64,000 bases of DNA, from assembly GCF_001312865.1 (NCBI RefSeq), contig NZ_BBER01000001.1, positions 659,795 through 723,794 on the forward strand, written 5' to 3'. Position 1 is the first letter of the stretch, and every line of letters starts with the position of its first letter. Positions 37,740 to 47,448 of the stretch are shown in pieces. This stretch comes from Lacticaseibacillus thailandensis DSM 22698 = JCM 13996 (GTDB lineage Bacteria; Bacillota; Bacilli; Lactobacillales; Lactobacillaceae). The notes below the pieces were generated by a model. That model searched no databases. It was given only the letters and a program-made list of their open reading frames with translations, and had not been told where the DNA came from. The position numbers and the translations under genes were made by a program.

Positions 37740-38297
37740 ATGCTTTTTAGCCCACGTAAAAACAGACGCCTGCGGTTAAACCCCGTCATGGACCGGCCGG
37801 GCGTATATTTGGTTGGCCAACCAAGCACTCGTGCTGCCAGGGCCACTTTCCATCAATACGCCCAACAACTCGCATCCAGCGATTGGCACAAGCAGTCGGG
37901 ATTTATCGCCACCAGTAGCACCTTGGTCCCCTACCTACCAGTGCGCTCCAACCTCTTTCTTAACGGGACCGAACACGATTTAAACCTGCTACCCGCGGAC
38001 ATGCGCAACAGCATGTTTTTGAACCAGCCGTCTTCCCAGCTACACGGTATCGACATATTGCTGGTGCAACTGCTGCGGGAGGTCCTCGCTGGTAAGCAGG
38101 TTGTGGTGGCGGGCACAATTCTTGACCAGCTATCCGGGCCGGAAATTCGCCGGTTGCTGAATACTGCGCGCGAACTGTGCGTGCATCAGGCAGTAACCCT
38201 AGTCATATTGACCACCAACGCCGCCCTTGCGGCTACAGCCGATTATCCCGTAACCGGCACACCACCACTACTCGTTCCGCGTAACGTGGAGGCGTAA
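37740..38297 (+). CDS. ABC-ATPase-like protein without Walker motifs
   Basis: A 185-residue soluble protein. The order of segments follows an ABC ATPase: a weak start (GVYLVGQPST in place of the P-loop), TLVPYLPVRSNLFLNG like the Q-loop region that in active proteins reads as VRENI, GKQVVVAGTILDQLSGPEIRRLL where Walker B and D-loop would be, and VTLVILTTNAALAATAD like the switch histidine region. The Walker A lysine, the Walker B acidic pair and the signature motif are missing. It probably pairs with the FtsX-like permease. Homology is by pattern only and needs a profile search. Confidence 0.5.
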   Translation: MLFSPRKNRRLRLNPVMDRPGVYLVGQPSTRAARATFHQYAQQLASSDWHKQSGFIATSSTLVPYLPVRSNLFLNGTEHDLNLLPADMRNSMFLNQPSSQLHGIDILLVQLLREVLAGKQVVVAGTILDQLSGPEIRRLLNTARELCVHQAVTLVILTTNAALAATADYPVTGTPPLLVPRNVEA

Positions 38298-38364
38298 GGG
38301 CACAGATTTGACCACATTAAAGGATGAGTGACCCGTCACTCGCCAACGAAAATAACCCGGCAAC

Positions 38365-38415
38365 AACAAGGACCAGCAGCCATCCCCTGAAGGATTACTG
38401 CTGGTCCTTGTTTTA
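38365..38415. terminator. Bidirectional terminator
   Basis: A fifteen-base perfect stem (38365-38379 with 38398-38412) followed by TTTT on the plus strand. It lies between the convergent ABC-like gene and amino acid permease gene. Confidence 0.85.
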
Positions 38416-38426
38416 ATATCGAAATT

Positions 38427-39809
38427 CTAGCGACCGCTAGCCGAACGTACGGACGTATCGTGCCGCCACACACCAGTCAGCAGACAGACCACCACGACAA
38501 ACGCTACGGCCACCAGCAGCGCCATGCGGGTGGAGGGTACGCAAGCCATGACAACAAACACCATGATCAGGAAGGCCAGTACCAAATAATCGGTGAACGG
38601 TGCCCCAGGCAACAGAAATTCATGGCTATCGGGGTGCGCACGCCGATAACGGAGATGGGTCAACACCAGCGCCATCCAGACAAACAGAAAGCACGTCGTG
38701 GCCGCTGAGGATGCGGCCGTAAAGATCGATGACGGGATCACCATGTTGAAAATCACACCGAGGGCAATCATGCCGGCACTGGCCGCAATCGCCCGCGCTG
38801 GGACCTGACGGTGATTCAAGTGCCCAAAGTACCGCAACAACGGGTGCTGCCCCGTCACGCCCATCCCAAAGAGCAACCGCCCGGTCGAGTACAGGCTCGA
38901 ATTACAGGCACTCGCCGCGGCCACTAACACCACAAAGTTGATGATATCAGCACCAGCACTGATGCCAGCATTATCAAACACCTGCACGAACGGACTGGAA
39001 CTAGTGGAAACTGCGTTCCACGGGAACACGGACATGATCACCAACAAGGCCCCAACGTAAAATAAAATGACCCGCATTGGAATTTCGTTGATGGCTTTGG
39101 GGATGACGTGGTGCGGGTCGGCCGTTTCGGAAGCGGTCAAACCCACCATTTCGATGCCCACAAAACTAAAAACCACCATTTGGAACGAGGCAAAGAAGCC
39201 ACCCGCCCCTTGGGCAAAGAAGCCGCCAAACGCAATCAAATTACTGAAACTAGCGTTGCCCTCCCGCGTTTTAACGTGCAAAAAGATCAACACCAATCCG
39301 ACTACGATCAAGACGATAATGGCAACCACTTTGATCAAGGCAAACCAGAATTCAGTTTCCCCAAAGGCCCCCACACTAATCAAGTTCAGGCACAACAATA
39401 CGACCAGGGTCACTAGCCCGGACACCCATTGGGGCGCCCCCGGAATCCAATACTTCACGTATAAACCGACCGCAGTAATTTCCGCAATGGCGACTGCAAT
39501 CCAACAAACCCAGTAGACCCAGCCGATCACCTTCCCGGTCTTAGCACCTAAGTATTCGGTAATAAAATCCACAAAATTATGTTTAGTCGTGTCACTGAGG
39601 AGTAACTCCCCCAGTGCACGCATCATCAGGAAACAGACGATTCCGGTGACAATGTACGCCAATAAAATGGCTGGTCCGGCTTGATGAATGGTCTGCCCGG
39701 CCCCTAAAAATAGTCCGGTACCGATTGTCCCGCCCAAAGCGATTAACTGTACGTGACGGTTTTTCAGGTCCCGTGCCATCTGGGTGTTGTTATTTTCCGT
39801 TGATTGCAA
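38427..39809 (-). CDS. Amino acid permease (APC superfamily, AAT family)
   Basis: A 460-residue transporter with twelve helices. The family N-terminus is ARDLKNRHVQLIALGGTIGTGLFLGAG, quoted in part, followed by MMRALGELLLSDTTKHNFVD and GIEMVGLTASETADPHHVIP. AAT members import amino acids with protons; the substrate cannot be read. I chose the TTG at 39809, seven bases after GGAGGT, over an ATG 17 codons upstream. A TATACT box lies about 35 bases upstream and a perfect inverted repeat further up. Confidence 0.88.
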   Translation of the reverse strand: MQSTENNNTQMARDLKNRHVQLIALGGTIGTGLFLGAGQTIHQAGPAILLAYIVTGIVCFLMMRALGELLLSDTTKHNFVDFITEYLGAKTGKVIGWVYWVCWIAVAIAEITAVGLYVKYWIPGAPQWVSGLVTLVVLLCLNLISVGAFGETEFWFALIKVVAIIVLIVVGLVLIFLHVKTREGNASFSNLIAFGGFFAQGAGGFFASFQMVVFSFVGIEMVGLTASETADPHHVIPKAINEIPMRVILFYVGALLVIMSVFPWNAVSTSSSPFVQVFDNAGISAGADIINFVVLVAAASACNSSLYSTGRLLFGMGVTGQHPLLRYFGHLNHRQVPARAIAASAGMIALGVIFNMVIPSSIFTAASSAATTCFLFVWMALVLTHLRYRRAHPDSHEFLLPGAPFTDYLVLAFLIMVFVVMACVPSTRMALLVAVAFVVVVCLLTGVWRHDTSVRSASGR

Positions 39810-39902
39810 ATCGATACCTCCAGTTATTAACCCTTCCAGTATACCGGAGCCGACCCGCATACAACCGCGCTAACCCGATGAAACCTCATCAGTGGTACGT
39901 GA

Positions 39903-39940
39903 GCTTAATTCACCTAGTCATTTGCAACGATGAATTAAGC
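39903..39940. repeat. Ten-base perfect inverted repeat upstream of the permease
   Basis: GCTTAATTCA (39903-39912) and its complement (39931-39940) with 18 bases between, plus a short GATGA/TCATC hairpin nearby. It could be an operator or part of a leader RNA. The remaining 39810-40046 gap shows no gene. Confidence 0.45.
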
Positions 39941-40046
39941 GCAACTTTCGGGGGGCGCGTCCACCGCCCACACGAAAAAGGCACCAACCCCAGACACGCT
40001 GTGGTTAGCGCCTAGACTACATCATACTCACGTTCAAATCACTGAC

Positions 40047-40511
40047 CTAAGCTTGAACAACGACCACCTGCTGGTCAGCCAAGTAGTTAGCCAGAAATTG
40101 CTGCAACTCGCGCACGTCACGATTGAACACTAACCGACTGACCCGAATCGAACCCACGTAGGTCCAAACTTCGTTGCGTCCAGCTTTATTACCGGGATGA
40201 ATTTCCACTTTGCTAATGGCGCCCCAGACCCGGACTGAACTCAGCCCGGCGATGACGGCCCAACTTGCCAGACCACGCCGCCAGCAAGCAAACAAGAAGC
40301 ACATCCCCGCCACAAACCAACCTAGCACCTGCGTTTCGGTACTGGTAGCGGTCCGCCACGTTACCACCGCGGCGATGATAGCCACTACCAGTAATAACCC
40401 CGTTCGTACCAAGCGTGTGCGTGCCGGAATTTTAACGGACAGGTCAATAATTATCGTCGTCAATAAGGTCAATACTAGGACTACGACGTAAAACCAACTT
40501 AGCCAGGTCAT
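40047..40511 (-). CDS. Hypothetical membrane protein next to ackA
   Basis: A 154-residue protein with three to four helices in the first 95 residues and a soluble C-terminal part (WGAISKVEIHPG onward) that resembles the short beta-rich domains found after membrane anchors in bacterial PH-like proteins. I do not recognise the family. Its ATG overlaps the ackA stop, so it is co-translated with ackA. Function unknown. Confidence 0.7.
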   Translation of the reverse strand: MTWLSWFYVVVLVLTLLTTIIIDLSVKIPARTRLVRTGLLLVVAIIAAVVTWRTATSTETQVLGWFVAGMCFLFACWRRGLASWAVIAGLSSVRVWGAISKVEIHPGNKAGRNEVWTYVGSIRVSRLVFNRDVRELQQFLANYLADQQVVVVQA

Positions 40512-41702
40512 TTCGTTAACTCCATCACGTCCCGTGCAATCATTAATTCCTCATCTGTGGGCAACAGGAGAACCTTCATGGTGGATCCCGGGGCGGTCAG
40601 ATCCATATCTTGCGACTGCACGTCGTTATTCCGTTCTTCGTGCATCCGCACACCAAATACATGTAACCCATCAATAATCCGTTGGCGCATCGCCCCATCG
40701 GCTTCGCCAATTCCGGCAGTAAAGACCAGTCCATCAACGTGCCCCAATTCGGCAATGTAGCCTGCAACATACTTCACCATCCGGTTAACAAAAATATCAA
40801 TTGCTAACTGTGACTGGTGCCGCGTAGTGCGGGTGGCTTCCACTTTACGCATATCTAGTGATAGCTCCGAAATACCAAAAACACCCGACTCAGTGTTGAG
40901 AATCTTGATCACGTCATCCGGATCAGTCAGCTGCAGTTTTTTTCATCAGCGTCGTGACCAGTGACGGATCAACATCCCCGCTACGCGTGCTCATCGTCAC
41001 GCCGGATACGGGGGTGTAGCCCATGGAGGTATCGTAACTCGCACCATTTTTGACCGCGGTAACCGAAACACCGCTACCCATGTGCATCACAACTAAGTTC
41101 ATCTCCGAAACCGGCTTACCTAGCATCTTCGCGGTATGGGTGACCACGTAGCGAATACTGGTTCCATGGGCACCATACTTACGCAAGCCGAAATCACGGT
41201 AATACTGCATGGGAATACTATACAGGTAGTTCATTTCGGGAATGGTAGTGTGATAAGACGTGTCAAACACCCCGACTTCGGGCGTGTCCGGCATGACCTG
41301 CATAAACGCACGAATGCCCTTGGCTTCCGGCGGATTGTGCAATGGTGCCAATTCTGACAGCGCCTCAATCTCATCCAATTCATGTGGACCAATGACTGTT
41401 GATGACTTGAAGGTCTCACCACCAGCAACCACGCGGTGGCCCACCCCACTAATTTCGTGGTAATCCTCAATAATGTGCAGGTGCTTCAACTCATGAATGA
41501 GCTTATCAACCGCTACATCAACACTTTTGATGTCGGCCTCTTCAACCAATTGCTGCCCATCACCGTACTTGACGGTGAAAGTCGTCCCGGGCAACCCCAA
41601 ATTATCAACCATGCCCCGAGCAACTACGCGCTCTTCAGGCATGGCAAAGAGTTTCCACTTTAACGTTGAACTACCGGCGTTCACTGCAAGAATTTTAACC
41701 AA
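40508..41702 (-). CDS. ackA: Acetate kinase (frameshifted)
   Basis: Makes ATP and acetate from acetyl phosphate. It begins MVKILAVNAGSSTLKWKLF, with the phosphate-binding HGTSIRYV and VVMHMGSGVSVTAVKNG segments; the catalytic arginine is in GVGHRVVAGGE. A seven-A run (plus T at 40937-40943) breaks the frame after TTLMKK; with six A it continues LQLTDPDDVIKILNTESG and ends VMELTK. About 397 residues. The start is a TTG at 41702, after AGGAGAC. It follows ytxK by five bases, the usual com-ytxK-ackA order. Confidence 0.95.
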
Positions 41703-41707
41703 TGGTC

Positions 41708-42725
41708 TTAGTCTCCTAGTTGAATGTTTGCTTGGTACCACGCTTGCACAGCATTAACAAATTGTTTCATTCCGTCAACATCATCGAGTGATGGAAATTC
41801 ACCCAGTAACACCTGGGTGGCCTGGCGTGCGCCTGCTCCTGGTTTCTGGAGGAAAAGCAATGATTTTTGCGCATCGGCACTACCAAACATTGCTTGTGGC
41901 AACGTAATCAACCCCTGGAAAAATGCGTGCTTCGTGAGCCACTGCGTCAGGGTCGCCGATTCAGCCGTCTTAAACACGTTAGCCGGTACGTAGAATAATC
42001 CCAGGCCCCCAGCTTCAACTGCCGTAAACCCTGCTCGATGAGCAAATGGTGTGCATAGGAATGTCCCGATTTAGCCGCGAGGCCAAAGCCACGGGCACGA
42101 TCATCGAGCGGATAATAACCAACGGGCAGATCACTCACAACAATGTCTGTTTGCCCAAATACCAGCGTATCCAAGGCGTCTTGATGGTACAAATCCACCC
42201 GCAAATCTTGCAGGGTCGCACTAATGCCGGCTAACGCCAACAGATCCTCGTCGTTGTCCACCCCGTAGCCGTGCACCTGCGCCTTGGTCTGTTGGGCCAA
42301 GGCGTTCATCACGGCAAACAACAGGTTGCCCGTTCCTACCGCTACGTCCGCCACGGCAAGTTCCTGTGGCTTTGTCGGCAGCATCAAGTTAATTAGGAAC
42401 GTGGCTAAGGTTGCCAAGCATCCGGTGTAACTTGCTTGTTAGGCTCAATCGCATCAAATTGCATCACCTTCACCAACACCAGTTGCATGGCCTGCCGAAT
42501 TTCTTCCGGTTGGTAACCATCCAGTTTGATCGGTTGTAGTAACTCCCGTAGCCGCGCGGTGGTCTCAGCATCAGGCAACCCATCCTCTTGGTGGATATCA
42601 CCTGCATGCAGATCTTCCGCGACTTCGGTCAGAGCGGCTAACAGTGAACCATCAATGTTGCGCTGTAATGTTGAACTGGCCATACTCATTGCGTTGTACA
42701 ATTCTTCCATATGCTCATTGGCCAC
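41708..42725 (-). CDS. ytxK: YtxK-type class I SAM-dependent methyltransferase (two frameshifts)
   Basis: A DNA-adenine-methylase-like protein found between comG and ackA in many Firmicutes. Motif I is ADVAVGTGNLLFAV and the N/DPPY-like motif is VSDLPVGYYP, where the last segment departs from the catalytic consensus. Breaks lie near 42416 (T run one short, between VTPDA and LATLATFLINL) and near 42006 (G run one short, between LRQLKLG and GLGLFYVPANVFK). Repaired length about 339 residues. The start is a GTG at 42725. Target unknown. Confidence 0.85.
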
Positions 42726-42858
42726 GCAGATCCACTTCCTATCGGTAAATTTACTACACTAATATTACCGATGTGAGACGCTGTTTTCAAGACTATGACC
42801 ACGTTATTTTCTTAATGTCCGTATTAGCACTTACTAATATCAAGCAGTAAATAAACTC

Positions 42859-43083
42859 CTATTTACCGGTAATAGCGGCTTTTTGGCTACTACTAGTTGA
42901 CCTCTTACTGGCTGACGGGTCCCGCCATTGCCGTAGCGCGTTACGATTGATACGCTCTTCCATCTGGTACTCCGTCCGCCAACGAACCATCTTGGGCACC
43001 ATCCACAGCGTCAGGGCCCCCACTACTAACAAAATTAGTAACGCCGTCACCAGCACGCTCCCCGGGTGTTGCCGTTCACTCAT
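42859..43083 (-). CDS. comGG: ComGG-like competence pilus protein
   Basis: A 74-residue protein starting MSERQHPGSVLVTALLILL, one hydrophobic helix (residues 9-29) and a charged tail, as expected of the last minor pilin-like product of the comG operon. As written it is joined in frame to comGF. One more G in the run at 43084-43086 would end comGF with a stop overlapping this ATG (ATGA-type coupling). Sequence is poorly conserved, so the name rests on position and layout. Confidence 0.6.
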   Translation of the reverse strand: MSERQHPGSVLVTALLILLVVGALTLWMVPKMVRWRTEYQMEERINRNALRQWRDPSASKRSTSSSQKAAITGK

Positions 43084-43524
43084 CCCATTGAGTACCCCAC
43101 GAAAAGTCAACCCATCATCCATAGTCACTTTGTACGCACACGTATTTGGCGCTAACCCACTCACCAGCAGCTTACGAGCATGCATCAGGATGGGCACGTA
43201 CCCACCACCAATACCCTCATCGCGCAAAATATTGCCGTTCGCCTGTGAGTGATATTGGTACACCTTATGCTGCACCTGTTGATGGTCAACAAACACCATG
43301 GTGCCAGTATCCGTGGTCGTTACGCTACCACCAGCGCAATACGATTCCAACCGCCGCTGCATGGCCTGTAGCTCTACCATTTCCTCATCCTTAGTAGCCA
43401 TGTTACTTGCTAAATGCATTATTGGTGGCCACAGACACACAGTGGCAGCCAGTACGGCTAGCGCTGCCAAACATTCAACCATGGTGAAGCCCGTACGTAT
43501 ACGTCCACGTTGTTGCTGTTCCAT
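43076..43524 (-). CDS. comGF: ComGF-like pseudopilin
   Basis: About 149 residues. A prepilin-type N-terminus (RTGFTMVECLAALAVLAATVCLW) has the cleavage pattern G-F-T-M-V-E and a long helix. The body ends DDGLTFRGVLNG. It overlaps the end of comGE by 50 bases. In the sequence as given it reads through into comGG; I judge that to be one lost G near 43085, but a true fusion is possible. Confidence 0.72.
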
Positions 43525-43813
43525 TCTTCTGTACCCTCACTTGGTGATCATTCAGGATGGTCGCGGTGTAGTGGGCCACTCCCAGCTGACTTGATTCTTC
43601 ACTCTTGCCACTAGCGGCATGCGCGCGCACACAGTTGATGGCAGCACGACTGGCCATAGCATTGTCCCGAGGTTGTAGTACAAACTCTCTGTGGGTTTGG
43701 GCAACCACCGCCAACATTAATGCACACACCGCAATCACCATAATGGCCGCGACGTGTTCCATCAACAGCGAGCCACCTAATTGTCGTCGGTATGAACTTC
43801 TAATTGTCCCCAC
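43475..43813 (-). CDS. comGE: ComGE-like minor pseudopilin
   Basis: A 112-residue protein with one N-terminal helix (EHVAAIMVIAVCALMLAVV) preceded by GGSLLME, a relaxed prepilin cleavage site. It overlaps comGD by 37 bases and comGF by 50. GTG is the probable start. Identity follows from position in the operon and the pilin-like layout. Confidence 0.68.
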   Translation of the reverse strand: MGTIRSSYRRQLGGSLLMEHVAAIMVIAVCALMLAVVAQTHREFVLQPRDNAMASRAAINCVRAHAASGKSEESSQLGVAHYTATILNDHQVRVQKNGTATTWTYTYGLHHG

Positions 43814-44229
43814 TCAATTTCTATGGCAACCTGCCAGTTCGAACCCGCGGTCGACTGAAACATGGCCCTGTGTGGTGCAGTCACCATGCCCTTGTTGGTA
43901 ATTTTCCATTCCATCGTCCCTCCACCAAAGAACAGCGTCCGCGGGATGGGAATGGCAACGACCGGCGTACTCTCATTACCACCCCACGCACCGCCCCGAA
44001 AGGTGACCATGTGATCAGATTGCTGCCAAGATACGCGCACTGGACTGTTATTTGCTTCAGCAGCCGTGAGGTCATACTGCCACTCGGTGCGCACCCGCTC
44101 AAAGAAATTGGCTTCTAAACGCCGCTGTTGCCAACGTCGGCCCACGGACACCGTGAACACTGCCATCAGGGCGACGATCGTTAACGCCATGATTACTTCA
44201 ATCATGGTAAAACCCGACCGCGTACGCAT
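43777..44229 (-). CDS. comGD: ComGD pseudopilin
   Basis: A 150-residue minor pilin with the cleavage motif RSGFTMIEVIMALTIVALMA at residues 4-23. It would be cut by prepilin peptidase (ComC) and join the competence pilus. It starts two bases after comGC. Confidence 0.85.
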   Translation of the reverse strand: MRTRSGFTMIEVIMALTIVALMAVFTVSVGRRWQQRRLEANFFERVRTEWQYDLTAAEANNSPVRVSWQQSDHMVTFRGGAWGGNESTPVVAIPIPRTLFFGGGTMEWKITNKGMVTAPHRAMFQSTAGSNWQVAIEIEWGQLEVHTDDN

Positions 44230-44231
44230 GC

Positions 44232-44573
44232 TTACTTACCGGTAGGGGCCTTGAGCGTCACCCCGCTACCTGCCGTGCTTACTTTGACCCCTGCATCCAC
44301 CAACTGACTGTACTGCGCACCACTAATAAACCCTTTGTCCCGCATCTCCCCCAACGATTGTGGCGTACCCGCATCATCCATGTCGGGCGTTTGCACCTCT
44401 AGCTGTGCGTTCACACTGCGCACAATTGTGGCCACGTTCTTTGCTTCCGCGTGCTGCATTTGCCCCTTTACCGTCACGATCAACGTAATCGTCAAGATGA
44501 CGATTACCGCCAAAGCCGCCAGCACCTCGATCAACGTAAACCCCCGCCGTTGACGTTTACCGTTTACCATCAT
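44232..44573 (-). CDS. comGC: ComGC major pseudopilin
   Basis: The main subunit of the competence pilus, 113 residues. The prepilin motif is RRGFTLIEVLAALAVIVIL (residues 9-27), with glutamate at +5 of the mature protein. The end contains the conserved ISGAQYSQLVDAG. Its start overlaps the comGB stop. Confidence 0.93.
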   Translation of the reverse strand: MMVNGKRQRRGFTLIEVLAALAVIVILTITLIVTVKGQMQHAEAKNVATIVRSVNAQLEVQTPDMDDAGTPQSLGEMRDKGFISGAQYSQLVDAGVKVSTAGSGVTLKAPTGK

Positions 44574-45543
44574 TTAAAATTCCCCCCAAGATTTGAATAC
44601 AGGGGCAACAGCAAGTTGGTGTACATCACCACGATCTGCGCCCCGATTACTACGAATAAAAGTGGTTGAATCAACGCTAGCATTTTGTTCATCCGGGCCT
44701 GGAGATCCATAAAGAGGCCCTTAGCGTACGTTTCGACGGCGTGGGTAAATTCGCCCTCACTTTGCCCCAAGGCCAACAACCGCACGATTCCCTTCGGTAC
44801 CAACGGATCCCGCAACACGATACTTAACCCGTCACCATCGGCCAAACCGGCCACCACGCGCTGCCCAAACGACGTTAGTGGCCCCGCATCTAACTGCGCG
44901 AGGTAACGACAATATCCGGCCAGGTCCTGCCCGCCCCGCAGGAACGTCCCGGCACCGACCGTAAATTCGTACTGGTAGTACCGCGTCATCATTCCACCAA
45001 CTACGGGGCAATGGCGCAGCATATGGTACCGACCGTTCCGGTCTAGGACCCGAATAAACCAAACTACTCCTACCACCAGCAGTATGATTACGACGGCCGT
45101 CAGAATCTGTGGCCAGGGCACTGCCGGTTGTTGTTCGGTCAGCTGGGGCAGCACCCAGTACACAATACCTACCTCCAGACAACCCAAAACCGCCAATAGC
45201 ACCAGCGGGTAAATTAGCAGTTGCCACAGGCGGCCCCGCGTCCTTTGCAGTAACTGTAAATATTGGGCAGTGGTCATTAACGTGCCCGCTAAATCACCAT
45301 GCGCCCCCGCCAAGCTACCTGGGTTGCAACCACGGGCGCAAATCCCACCGCCTGCATGGCCTGTGCTAACTCCGTGCCACTACTGACAGCATCAGTAAGG
45401 GCCGTAAAGGTCGGCGCGCGGCGTGGCCACCGGACCGTTAAAAACGTCAGGGCGTCACCCACGGTAAACCCTGAGGTCATCAACGTCCCCATGTGTTCGC
45501 ACACCTCTGCTTGGATACTAACGGGCAACCGTTTAATCCCCAT
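44570..45543 (-). CDS. comGB: ComGB, competence pilus inner-membrane platform (frameshifted)
   Basis: A type II secretion F-family membrane protein with three helices. The N-terminal part GIKRLPVSIQAEVCEHMGTL and the first repeat break near 45312, where a T run appears one short; it resumes LAGAHGDLAGTLMTTAQYL. The second repeat is near FTVGAGTFLRGGQDLAGY. Repaired length is about 324 residues. Start at 45543, after GGGAGG, overlapping comGA. Confidence 0.9.
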
Positions 45544-46417
45544 GACCATCCTCCCGCTCTACCTGAACCGCTGTTTCCTGCCCGTCATACCACCGCCATA
45601 ACGATACCCGTGGCTGGACGGGTGGCCCGGGCTCCAAGCTTACCTGAGCCGACGCACGTAACGCCCCATCGATCAGGTTGGCCGGGACACCCAAACTGCG
45701 CATGCGCAGCGGTACATCCAACGGCCCCCGCGTATGCAAAGTTGCTAGCACAATGTGCCCCGCCAACGCCGCCTCACACGCTGCCAAGGCTGTTTCCTCA
45801 TCCCGTAATTCCCCGATGACCACCACGTCCGGTCGGTGGCGCAATGCCGCTTTGAGTAACGCGGCATACGTCATGCCCGCTGCCGCGTTCACCTGTAATT
45901 GCAGAAACTCCGGTTCGTGGATCTCTACCGGGTCCTCGATGGTCATCACCATCCGGCAGTCAGCCAACACCTTGGCCACCTGGTACATCAACGTGGTCTT
46001 CCCTGAACCCGTCGGCCCGGTCATCACCATTAGCCCTCGCTGACGCAAAATTTCCACCAATACCGCTACCACGGGTTGGGTCACCGCATTCAGCGCCGGT
46101 ACTGGGGCAATCAGCCGTACCACTAGCGATTCAGCGTTTTGAAAGTCCCCAGTGGCACTTAACCGTAAGTAACACCCCACTTCGGGACACAGCCAAGCGC
46201 CCTGCTGAACCCGCCGGTGCTCCGAGACGTTCATCCCCGCATGGTACTTTAGATAATTGATCCACCGTTTCCCCACGCTCAACGGCACTTTTTGTACGTC
46301 AGCGAGCACCCCCGGATAGCGCACCACCACCCGGTAATGATCACTAGCGGGCAGTAAGTACACATCGCTAGCGGCTTCAACGTGCGCGTCAAACAGCACC
46401 GACAAAATTTCGTTCAC
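45533..46417 (-). CDS. comGA: ComGA, competence pilus assembly ATPase
   Basis: A GspE/PilB-type ATPase of 294 residues that drives pilus assembly for DNA uptake. Walker A is MTGPTGSGKTTLMYQV near residue 135, the Asp box is TIEDPVEI, Walker B is VVVIGELRDEETA and the His box is GHIVLATLHTRG. The start is the GTG at 46417, eight bases after GGAGG; an ATG two codons earlier is too near the site. First gene of comGA-GG. A CIN-like TTGCGAAATTA lies about 30 bases upstream but is a weak match. Confidence 0.95.
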   Translation of the reverse strand: MNEILSVLFDAHVEAASDVYLLPASDHYRVVVRYPGVLADVQKVPLSVGKRWINYLKYHAGMNVSEHRRVQQGAWLCPEVGCYLRLSATGDFQNAESLVVRLIAPVPALNAVTQPVVAVLVEILRQRGLMVMTGPTGSGKTTLMYQVAKVLADCRMVMTIEDPVEIHEPEFLQLQVNAAAGMTYAALLKAALRHRPDVVVIGELRDEETALAACEAALAGHIVLATLHTRGPLDVPLRMRSLGVPANLIDGALRASAQVSLEPGPPVQPRVSLWRWYDGQETAVQVEREDGHGD

Positions 46418-46530
46418 ATACATCACCTCCTCACGCAGAGTAATTTCGCAAAATGGCAGTGTTGACTACCGCAGCCAAAATTTTTTTTGTCCAACCCTGC
46501 GCGCTTGCACGCATCTGCTTTAACCACGCA

Positions 46531-46575
46531 AAAAAGGTCCCGGACACGCAGCCAAGTGGCTGCCCATCCGGGACC
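46531..46575 (-). terminator. Terminator of yebC
   Basis: A nine-base stem (46536-46544 with 46567-46575) containing an inner AGCCA/TGGCT hairpin and a T6 run on the minus strand. It separates yebC from the comG operon. Confidence 0.88.
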
Positions 46576-46636
46576 CAATCATCATTAAATTAACAAAGCA
46601 ATCACGTAAGTGTAGCGGCCTTACTCACTGCCCTTT

Positions 46637-47381
46637 TTATTCAGCAGTTTCGTCTTCTGGCCACTCGGCGTTAGTGTACACGTCGGTCACGTCATCCAGT
46701 TCGTCCAGTGCATCCAGCATGCCTTGGAAAGTTTCCGCTTTGTCAGCCGGAACCTCAACCTTGTTTTGCGGAATCATGGCCAAATCGGCGGATTCAAACT
46801 TGTACCCCTTCGCCGCTAGCTCATCGCGCACCGTCGTGAATTCCTTTGGATCAGTCAAAACGGTAAACTCGTCGTCAGTTGACTGCAGGTCATCCCCACC
46901 AGCCTCCAAGACGTCTTCGAGCATGTCGTCTTCAGACTTATCCAGGTCCTCACGACTAATAACAATCTGTCCCATACGGTCGAACATGTACGCAACGGCA
47001 CCAGCGCCAGCCATCGTGCCACCGTGACGGGTAATCGCTACCCGCACGTCTGAACTGGTCCGGTTCTTGTTATCAGTCATGGCCTCAACGAAAATACCAA
47101 TACCGTTTGGCCCGTAACCTTCATAGGTTACTTCATCGTAACTTGTGTCGTCTCCGCCTTCAGCTTTGTCCAGCGCTCGCTTAATGTTGTCTTTCGGCAT
47201 GTTCGCGGCCTTGGCTTTGTCCATCATCAACCGCAGTTGGGGATTGCCGTCAGGGTCCGAACCACCTTGCTTTGCAGCCATGAATAACTCACGGGAGATT
47301 TTTTTGGAAAATTTTGCCGCGCTTAGCATCCTGAGCGCTCTTGCGCCCTTGGATGTTATGCCACTTGGAATGTCCTGACAT
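46637..47381 (-). CDS. yebC: YebC/PmpR family transcriptional regulator (frameshifted)
   Basis: A DNA-binding protein of the YebC/TACO1 family, with members linked to transcription control and to translation of proline-rich stretches. It begins [21 protein letters not shown] and continues [19 protein letters not shown] after a break in a seven-A run (plus T at 47299-47305; six A restore KIFQKISRE). 247 residues once repaired. The ATG at 47381 follows AGAGGG; the longer upstream frame is an artefact of the break. Confidence 0.93.
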
Positions 47382-47448
47382 GAATAAACCCTCTTTCTAC
47401 GGTATGTGTGAAACGCAAAATCGTTAATAGTATAGCAAATACCCCGCC

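Noticed and set aside
46440..46460. CIN-box for a competence sigma factor before comGA
   Set aside because: TTGCGAAATTA resembles the known TACGAATA box only partly; too weak to list as a site.
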